From Nonomuraea sediminis (lineage in GTDB: Bacteria; Actinomycetota; Actinomycetes; Streptosporangiales; Streptosporangiaceae), in assembly GCF_018531495.1 (NCBI RefSeq), contig NZ_JAHDTI010000015.1, positions 124,001-188,000 on the forward strand: DNA of 64,000 bases, read 5' to 3'. A program made the translations under genes and the position numbers. The notes below the pieces were generated by a model that was not told the origin of the DNA, made no database searches, and saw nothing but the letters and a program-made list of their open reading frames with translations. The stretch's first letter is position 1; every line of letters begins with the position of its first letter. Below, piece after piece: positions 58,694 to 64,000 of this stretch.

Positions 58694-59062
58694 TCAGGTG
58701 TCTTCGCCGGCGGCGTGCGTGATGGCGTCGGCCAGCTGCTTCCGCGCACGGGCGGGGACGTAGCCACCCTCCGTGTAGTTCTGGGCGAACGCCTCGGCGA
58801 ACTTCACCGGGTCCTCCCCGACGATCTCGCGGATCGGCGTTCCGTCCGCCGCGGCCTGTTCGAACAGGCCGGCGAGGTCTTCGAACCTCGACGCATCGCT
58901 GTCACCGTCGGTCGGCACGAAGTGCATCATGTACCGCTCGATCGCTTCGACCGCCGCGCGATAGTTCCCGGGTAGCTGCTCCCTGCGCGCCTTGTACTGA
59001 CGCCACCGCCGCTTGGGGCCTATCACCTTTGCGATGAAGCCGCCCATTTCAGCGTCGGACAT
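58694..59062 (-). CDS. DUF1048-family small protein
   Basis: 122 residues from the ATG at 59062, 9 nt after AAAGGAGG; an ATG at 59068 is 3 nt from the site. The N-terminal FIAKVIGPKRRWRQYKARREQLPGNYRAAVEAIERYMMHFVP is the DUF1048 signature (helical, KxWRxYKxR...LPxxYRxA...Y). The function is unknown; in other bacteria it is often paired with a PadR regulator. Here it is divergent from a HTH_38-MarR-type regulator across an AT-rich, repeat-containing gap. Confidence 0.85.
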   Translation of the reverse strand: MSDAEMGGFIAKVIGPKRRWRQYKARREQLPGNYRAAVEAIERYMMHFVPTDGDSDASRFEDLAGLFEQAAADGTPIREIVGEDPVKFAEAFAQNYTEGGYVPARARKQLADAITHAAGEDT

Positions 59063-59134
59063 GGTCATCTGCCTCCTTTGCGGAGCTGTGTTCTCGTGAG
59101 AGGCGTTCATAGATTGCTGAACTTTTGTGACAGT

Positions 59135-59283
59135 ACATTGCATTCATGAATCGGTCAACATGCAAGGAAGCCTCATTAGGCCTGTTCAGTCGCAATAAGA
59201 GGCTTACATTGCAATGAGTATGATGCTGAATGCAATGGGCGATCAAGCTTCGTATTGCAATGGACTTCGAGTGAATGCATACT
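59135..59283. promoter_or_regulatory. Cluster of TTGCAAT palindromic sites between DUF1048 gene and the MarR-like regulator
   Basis: CATTGCAATG, a perfect palindrome, is at 59207-59216; ATTGCAATG recurs at 59254-59262, TGCAATG at 59231-59237 and ACATTGCATT at 59135-59144, with GAATGCAT near 59273. Site spacing is about 22-24 bp for the central three (two helical turns). The whole interval is distinctly AT-richer than its surroundings. It is the likely multi-site operator of the divergent regulator. Confidence 0.65.
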
Positions 59284-59343
59284 GTGCCGCGGGGATGCGG
59301 GCGCCGAGCCCCGCGCACGCCGGCAGATGGGAGACGAGCACCA

Positions 59344-60072
59344 GTGCCCGGAGACAGACTCACCGAAGAGGACCGTCAGCACATCGCTGCGGGGCTGGCC
59401 GAGGGGCTCGGATTCACAGAGATCGGCCGGCGTCTCGGGCGGCCCGCCTCGACCATCATGCGGGAGGTCACCCGCAACGGCGGGCCCGACGATTACGGGG
59501 CGCAGCGGGCGCAGGAGGCTACCAAGCAGCGTGCGCGCCGGCACAGGCGGGCTCAGTCTCCGGCACCCCCGGTCGGCGACAGCAGCCATGGGCGTGACCC
59601 CCAGGCGGTGCAGAACCTCACGGAATCCTTCGCCACGCTCCTCGAGCAGCAGGGGATGCCCCGGATGGCGGCCAGGATGCTGGCCTGCCTGTATGTCACC
59701 GACTCCGGTACCCTCACCGCCGCTGACCTGGTCCAGCAGCTTCGCGTCAGCCCCGCGTCGATCTCACAGACCGTCGCCTTCCTCGAACAGCAGGGACTGC
59801 TCAAGCGGGAACGAGTTCCCGGTGGGCGCCGGGAACGCTATGTCGTCGACGATGAGCTCTGGGTCCGGTCCACCCTTGCGGCTCTGCAGATGAACGACAC
59901 CCTGGTCGCCGCATCGCAGCACGCGGCGGAGATCCTCGGGGGCTCGACCCCGGCCGGCGGCCGGTTCGGCGTCGCTGCCGAGTTCCTGCTCCTCGTGAGC
60001 GCGTCCCTTCGGCAGGTCATGGAGCAGTGGCAGCAGAACCAGGCCGACCGGAACGCCGGGCGCCAGTCATGA
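59344..60072 (+). CDS. MarR/GbsR-like regulator with N-terminal IS30-type HTH_38
   Basis: 242 residues from the GTG at 59344 (GGGAG ~10 nt upstream). Residues ~5-45 form a HTH_38 helix-turn-helix as found at the N-terminus of IS30 transposases: RLTEEDRQHIAAGLAEGLGFTEIGRRLGRPASTIMREV. After a basic linker (QRARRHRRAQSP), a MarR/GbsR winged helix occupies ~95-175 (LTAADLVQQLRVSPASISQTVAFLEQQGLLKRERVPGGRRERY). C-terminal helices probably dimerise. Two different DNA-binding modules in one chain are unusual and could explain the multiple operator sites upstream. No catalytic DDE is present, so it is not a transposase. Confidence 0.85.
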   Translation: MPGDRLTEEDRQHIAAGLAEGLGFTEIGRRLGRPASTIMREVTRNGGPDDYGAQRAQEATKQRARRHRRAQSPAPPVGDSSHGRDPQAVQNLTESFATLLEQQGMPRMAARMLACLYVTDSGTLTAADLVQQLRVSPASISQTVAFLEQQGLLKRERVPGGRRERYVVDDELWVRSTLAALQMNDTLVAASQHAAEILGGSTPAGGRFGVAAEFLLLVSASLRQVMEQWQQNQADRNAGRQS

Positions 60073-60235
60073 TCTGTCGCGGCTTTCGGCGGTAGTTGCG
60101 GCGCCGACCTTCGCCGTACACCGTCCCGCCGACCCGGCGCCCGTGGGGGCCGTGGGGGCCGTGGGGGGGTCTCGACTTGCACCGGCTCGCCGGTCCGGCG
60201 CCCGTGGGAGCCGCGGGTCAGGGCAGGGAGGGGCT

Positions 60236-61084
60236 TTAGGGGGTTGGTTTGTGTTCGGCTATGCGGGCGAAGGCTGTTATGTCTAGTTGTTCGCCGCGTT
60301 CGCCGGGTGAGACTCCGGCTGATACGAGTGCCTGTTCGGCCAAGGCGGGGGTTCCGGCCCAGGAGGACAGGGCGGCTCGGAGGGTTTTGCGGCGTTGGGC
60401 GAAGGCTGCGTCGATGACCGCGAAGACCTCCTCGCGGGACGCGGTGGTCGTAGGCGGGGAGCGGCGTTCGAGGGATACCAGGCCGGAGTCCACGTTCGGC
60501 ACCGGCCAGAAGACCGTGCGGCCGACGGGGCCGGCTCGGCGGACGGAGGCGTACCAGGCCGCCTTGACGGACGGCACGCCGTACACCTTGGAGCCGGGGG
60601 CGGCGGCGAGGCGGTCGGCGACCTCGGCCTGGACCATCACGAGGCCCTTGCGCAGGGACGGCAACGCCTCGAGCAGGTGCAGAACCACGGGAACCGCGAC
60701 GTTGTACGGCAGGTTGGCCACGAGCGCCGTGGGGGAAAAGCCCGACAAATCGGCGGATGTCATGCGTAGGGCGTCCTGATTCACCACCGTGAGGCGATCC
60801 CCGAGCCCACGGGCCTCCACGGTGAGAGGCAGTTGCCGGGCCAGCACCGGATCGATCTCCACGGCGACGACGTGCGCGGAAGCAGGCAGCAGGGCGAGGG
60901 TGAGCGACCCGAGCCCGGGCCCCACCTCGATGACCACGTCGTCACTCGACAAAGAGGCCACCCGGACGATCCGCCGGACGGTCCCGGCGTCGATCACGAA
61001 GTTCTGCCCGAGCCTCTTCGTCGGACGAAGGTCTAGCTTGTCCGCCAAATTACGTATTTCCGCGGGCCCCAACAGGTTCATCAT
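60236..61084 (-). CDS. ksgA: 16S rRNA dimethyladenosine transferase
   Basis: 282 residues from the ATG at 61084 (adjacent ATG at 61081 also possible). Motifs: DLRPTKRLGQNFVIDAGTVRRIV, VIEVGPGLGSLTLALLP (SAM), VVAVEIDPVLARQL and LVANLPYNVAVPVVLHLLE (NLPY catalytic motif). It dimethylates two adjacent adenosines near the 3' end of 16S rRNA. Its usual partner ispE is 22 kb away across the accessory region. Confidence 0.96.
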   Translation of the reverse strand: MMNLLGPAEIRNLADKLDLRPTKRLGQNFVIDAGTVRRIVRVASLSSDDVVIEVGPGLGSLTLALLPASAHVVAVEIDPVLARQLPLTVEARGLGDRLTVVNQDALRMTSADLSGFSPTALVANLPYNVAVPVVLHLLEALPSLRKGLVMVQAEVADRLAAAPGSKVYGVPSVKAAWYASVRRAGPVGRTVFWPVPNVDSGLVSLERRSPPTTTASREEVFAVIDAAFAQRRKTLRAALSSWAGTPALAEQALVSAGVSPGERGEQLDITAFARIAEHKPTP

Positions 61085-61169
61085 TTCAACCACGTAGACA
61101 ACATCCGTCCAGTCTCCCGCATCGAAGAACCTGTGATGGCGGATGGGGGCACCTAAAGGGGAGGATGGG

Positions 61170-62846
61170 GTGCACGACGAAGGGACATCCCTGATGGAGC
61201 CAACGGGCGCCGCCCCGCTCCGTCCCACTGACCTGCGGGAAATAGGCCCGTACCGGCTCCTGGGGCGGCTTGGCGAGGGCGGAATGGGCACGGTCTTCCT
61301 GGCCAAGGCGCCGACCGGGCGTTTCGTCGCGCTCAAGGTGGTGAAATCCGAGTTCGCCAACCAGGAGGGTTTCGCGATCCGGTTCCACGCCGAGGTCGAC
61401 AGCGCCCGCCGGGTGGCCTCGTTCTGCACGGCCCAGGTCCTGGACAACGGCAACCTCGGTGACGGCCGCCCGTACATGGTCACCGAATACATCGCGGGCA
61501 CCCCTTTGTCCGATCAAATCGTGAAATATGGGGCGCTCGATCCGGGGCCACTGCACGGCGTGGCGCTGGGCGTCGCCGCCGCTCTGGCCGCGATCCACGT
61601 GGCGGGACTCGTCCACCGCGACCTCAAGCCCGCGAACGTGATCCTCTCGCTGTCCGGCCCCCGGGTGATCGACTTCGGCATCGCCAGGGCGCTCGACCGC
61701 GAGACCGGCTTCACCCTGTCGGGCGAACTGCTGGGCAGCCCCGGCTGGTGGGCCCCCGAGCAGGTGCGCGGCGAGGCCGTCACCCCGGCCGCCGACATCT
61801 TCGCCTGGGGCTGCCTGATCGCCTACGCCGGCAACGGCCGCCACCCCTTCGGCCGCGGCGACCCCATCACGCTGGCCACCCGGGTCCTGAACACGCCCCC
61901 CGACCTGGGCGCGCTGCCCGCGCCGCTCAACGATCTCGTACGGCGAGCCACGGCGATGGACGCCTCCCAGCGCCCCACAGCGCAGGAACTGCTCCTGGCC
62001 CTGGTCGGAGCCGAAGCCCCGGCACGCCCCGCGGCGGCCCCCGACCCGCCGACCCTGGTCGCCGACAACGTCCTGACCGGCTGGAAGCCGCCCCAGAACG
62101 TGGTCGAGACCCCGGACATCACGGCCGCCTTCGCCACGCCACCCCCCAGCGACACCACCAGGACCCCGACCCCGGTCCCGGCAGGAAAAGCGCAGAACGC
62201 GAGCGACACCGACAGGATCGCCTGGGAGGAGCAGGCGGCCCGCGAGGAGCTGGCCCGCTGGGCGGTCCCGAGCACCAACCCGCCCCGCCAGCCCGACACC
62301 GAGCCTCCCAAGCCCCCCAGGCCGCGCGGCACGAGGTGGCTGATCGCGGCTGCCGCGGCGGTGCTGGCGATCGCCGTCACGGCGGGCGTCCTGATCGTCA
62401 CCTCGACCCGCAACTCCCCGCACCCGACACCCAGTACCCAGAACCAGGTCCAACAGGAGCAGGACCATCCCAGCGACGTCGGCCGCCGTTTCGCGCTGAG
62501 CAAGGAGCTCGACGGCCCGTTCCTGACCGTGGCGAGCACTCCCGAGTGCGGGTTGAAGGACTATCAGGGCACCGCCTCGACGCAGGGCCAGCTGTGCCTG
62601 CTCCGGTGGACGATGCTGAACCCGGGCGGCGAGCGGGCCCAGCTCGGCAACCCCGTCCTGACGTTGATCGACGACCGCAACGGCCGCCACGACCCGCTGC
62701 CGGTCTCCTCCAAGCTGCCCGACAACATCGTGCCCGGCGGCCGCATTGACGGCGTGTTCGTCTTCGATCTGCAGCCCGCCCGCAAGCCCGCCCGCCTGTC
62801 GGGCACCATGCTGGACAACGGCCAGCAGATCGAGGTGCGGCTTTGA
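61170..62846 (+). CDS. Membrane-anchored Ser/Thr protein kinase (Hanks type)
   Basis: 558 residues from the GTG at 61170, 5 nt after GGGGAGG. Kinase domain ~20-275: GRLGEGGMGTVFLA (P-loop), VALKVVKSEF (Lys), HRDLKPANVIL (catalytic loop) and VIDFGIARAL (DFG). A Pro-rich juxtamembrane linker (~285-415) leads to one membrane helix (WLIAAAAAVLAIAVTAGVLIV, ~418). The extracytoplasmic ~115 residues (LSKELDGPFLTVASTPECG and PARLSGTMLDNGQQIEVRL) resemble a beta-sandwich of the DUF4352/telomere-like type, not PASTA. It would sense an external signal; the target is unknown. It overlaps the FG-GAP gene by 4 nt. Confidence 0.93.
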   Translation: MHDEGTSLMEPTGAAPLRPTDLREIGPYRLLGRLGEGGMGTVFLAKAPTGRFVALKVVKSEFANQEGFAIRFHAEVDSARRVASFCTAQVLDNGNLGDGRPYMVTEYIAGTPLSDQIVKYGALDPGPLHGVALGVAAALAAIHVAGLVHRDLKPANVILSLSGPRVIDFGIARALDRETGFTLSGELLGSPGWWAPEQVRGEAVTPAADIFAWGCLIAYAGNGRHPFGRGDPITLATRVLNTPPDLGALPAPLNDLVRRATAMDASQRPTAQELLLALVGAEAPARPAAAPDPPTLVADNVLTGWKPPQNVVETPDITAAFATPPPSDTTRTPTPVPAGKAQNASDTDRIAWEEQAAREELARWAVPSTNPPRQPDTEPPKPPRPRGTRWLIAAAAAVLAIAVTAGVLIVTSTRNSPHPTPSTQNQVQQEQDHPSDVGRRFALSKELDGPFLTVASTPECGLKDYQGTASTQGQLCLLRWTMLNPGGERAQLGNPVLTLIDDRNGRHDPLPVSSKLPDNIVPGGRIDGVFVFDLQPARKPARLSGTMLDNGQQIEVRL

Positions 62847-63985
62847 AGACGCTCATGGCGATCCTGCTCGCGGCCACGGCACTCGTCCCCTCGGCGCAGC
62901 AGGCGGCGGCCGACTGCGCCAGGGCGGCCGCGAACGACTTCGACGGCGACGGCCAGGACGACGTGGTGGTCGGCGACCCGTTCGCCGACACGGTGTCGAT
63001 CGTCTCGGCCGGCAAGGTGATCCCGGTCGACGTCCCGGCGGAGAAGGGCGACGGACTGGGCTGGTCGGTCCGCCTGACCAGGCTCAACGCCGACGGCTGC
63101 GCCGATCTGGTCGTCGGCGCGCCCTACGCCGACGTCAACGGCACCGTGGACGCCGGCGCCGTCTACCTGGTGTACGGCGGGGGCGTCGCCCCGCCCAAGC
63201 GGCTGGTGGCCCCTGAGCCGCAGCGCGACGCGCACTTCGGCTGGTCGCTGGCCGCCAAGGGCGACCTGCTCGCGGTCGGCGCGCCGTACGAGGACCAGGC
63301 CCAGCTGGCCGACGCGGGCTCGGTGTACGTGCGCAAGGGCGAGGGCGCGCTGCGCAGGATCCAGGAGGACACCGACGGGATCCTGGGCAACGCCGAGGTG
63401 GGCGACCAGTTCGGCTGGTCGCTGGCGTTCACCTCGGGAAACGCGCTCGCGGTCGGCGTGCCGTACGAGAACGACGACGGTCCTGGCCGTCAGGTGGCCA
63501 GCGGAAAGATCGACTCGGGCTCCATCACGGTGGTCAAGGACGTGCTGGCGGCCACCCTGGCCAGCGTGAAGTGGGACTCGCCGACCAAGACCGCCGGTGA
63601 CAGGTACGGCTACGCGGTGGCCTACAGCGACAGGGGCGGGCTGGCCGTGAGCGCGCCGGGAGCGGGTTACGTGCAGCTGTTCGACGCGAATCTGAAGGCG
63701 GGCAGGACGATCCGCGGCGTGTCCGGGGTGACGCTGGCCGCCGCGCAGGACGGCAGGCTGGCGATCGGGTCGCCGAGCGGCGTGCGGGTGACCGGTCAGG
63801 GCGAGGACCGGACGATCTCCGCGCCGGGCCTGTCGTCGCTGACGTTCAGCGGCAACAAGGTCTTCGTGGGCCTGCCCGACGCGGGCCGCTACGGGACGGT
63901 GTCGTCGGCGGGCCGCAACGACAGCACGCTCAAGGCGTACGAGCCGGCCAAGGGCGCCGACTTCGGCTCGTCGGTGGCGGGCTAG
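62843..63985 (+). CDS. Secreted FG-GAP/integrin-like beta-propeller protein
   Basis: 380 residues; TTG at 62843 overlaps the kinase stop (TTGA), ATG at 62855 is the alternative. Signal peptide: KTLMAILLAATALVPSAQQAAA. Repeats of FG-GAP type follow, with calcium loops: NDFDGDGQDDVVVGDPFAD, LNADGCADLVVGAPYAD, then VGAPYED, VGVPYEN and DQFGWSLAF-type FGWS strands. A seven-bladed propeller is likely. No enzymatic motif. Translation coupling to the kinase suggests a partner or ligand-binding subunit on the cell surface. Confidence 0.92.
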   Translation: MKTLMAILLAATALVPSAQQAAADCARAAANDFDGDGQDDVVVGDPFADTVSIVSAGKVIPVDVPAEKGDGLGWSVRLTRLNADGCADLVVGAPYADVNGTVDAGAVYLVYGGGVAPPKRLVAPEPQRDAHFGWSLAAKGDLLAVGAPYEDQAQLADAGSVYVRKGEGALRRIQEDTDGILGNAEVGDQFGWSLAFTSGNALAVGVPYENDDGPGRQVASGKIDSGSITVVKDVLAATLASVKWDSPTKTAGDRYGYAVAYSDRGGLAVSAPGAGYVQLFDANLKAGRTIRGVSGVTLAAAQDGRLAIGSPSGVRVTGQGEDRTISAPGLSSLTFSGNKVFVGLPDAGRYGTVSSAGRNDSTLKAYEPAKGADFGSSVAG

Positions 63986-64000
63986 CCGAACAGGTCGGCG

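Overview
The window is about 70% GC, has dense GTG/TTG starts, many 4-nt ATGA/GTGA gene overlaps, and core gene order typical of high-GC Actinobacteria. The gene content (glmU-prs-rplY-pth string, tRNA-Gln upstream of glmU, CYTH-CHAD protein, Ser/Thr kinase followed by an FG-GAP protein) suggests a Streptosporangiales-type actinomycete, something like Nonomuraea; the genus is an inference.

Layout. (1) 1-1624: N-terminal part of mfd and a small cupin protein, both on the minus strand. (2) 1656-21179: a roughly 19 kb locus that looks like a sulfated extracellular polysaccharide factory. It has sulfate activation (ATP sulfurylase CysD/CysN, APS kinase CysC), PAP removal (CysQ), a TauE/SafE anion exporter, three different PAPS-dependent sulfotransferases, the Wzx/Wzy/Wzz export-polymerisation set, an initiating hexose-1-phosphate transferase, a GT2 and a WecG-type glycosyltransferase, an APH-fold kinase and a GH26-like lipoprotein. 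It lies between pth and mfd and is dotted with minisatellites. (3) 21272-25256: housekeeping pth, rplY, prs, glmU and tRNA-Gln(UUG). (4) 25493-34078: acyl-CoA desaturase and TetR regulator, then a polyphosphate-related block (ppk1, Nudix-histidine phosphatase fusion, P450, CYTH-CHAD), a VOC protein and a trans-aconitate-type methyltransferase. (5) 34135-37925: MarR regulator with a perfect operator palindrome, ABC-F ATPase, a 424-bp fold-back repeat, ispE.

(6) 37991-60072: a 22 kb accessory island between ispE and ksgA, two genes that are commonly neighbours in actinobacteria. It carries regulator/enzyme pairs (TetR-oxidoreductase, a two-component system, LysR, HxlR, AraC, a HTH_38-MarR protein with DUF1048), many minisatellites and a graveyard of pseudogenes: the N-terminus of a large secreted LamG/RHS-type protein, an MFS transporter scrap, two IS21 IstB tails and a DUF1232 scrap. 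It also holds a 1,084-bp TG...CA element with about 95-bp imperfect inverted ends and a 6-bp flanking direct repeat. That element has no transposase and carries a VOC-family gene; it is the clearest candidate for an undescribed non-autonomous mobile element here. (7) 60236-63985: ksgA, a membrane Ser/Thr protein kinase and a secreted FG-GAP protein.

How the parts work together: in region 2 CysDN makes APS, CysC makes PAPS, the sulfotransferases transfer the sulfuryl group to glycan repeat units, and CysQ clears the inhibitory PAP. WbaP-type transferase, GT2 and WecG build the lipid-linked unit, Wzx flips it, and Wzy/Wzz polymerise it. Functions are assigned by motif reading of translated sequence only; no database search was run.
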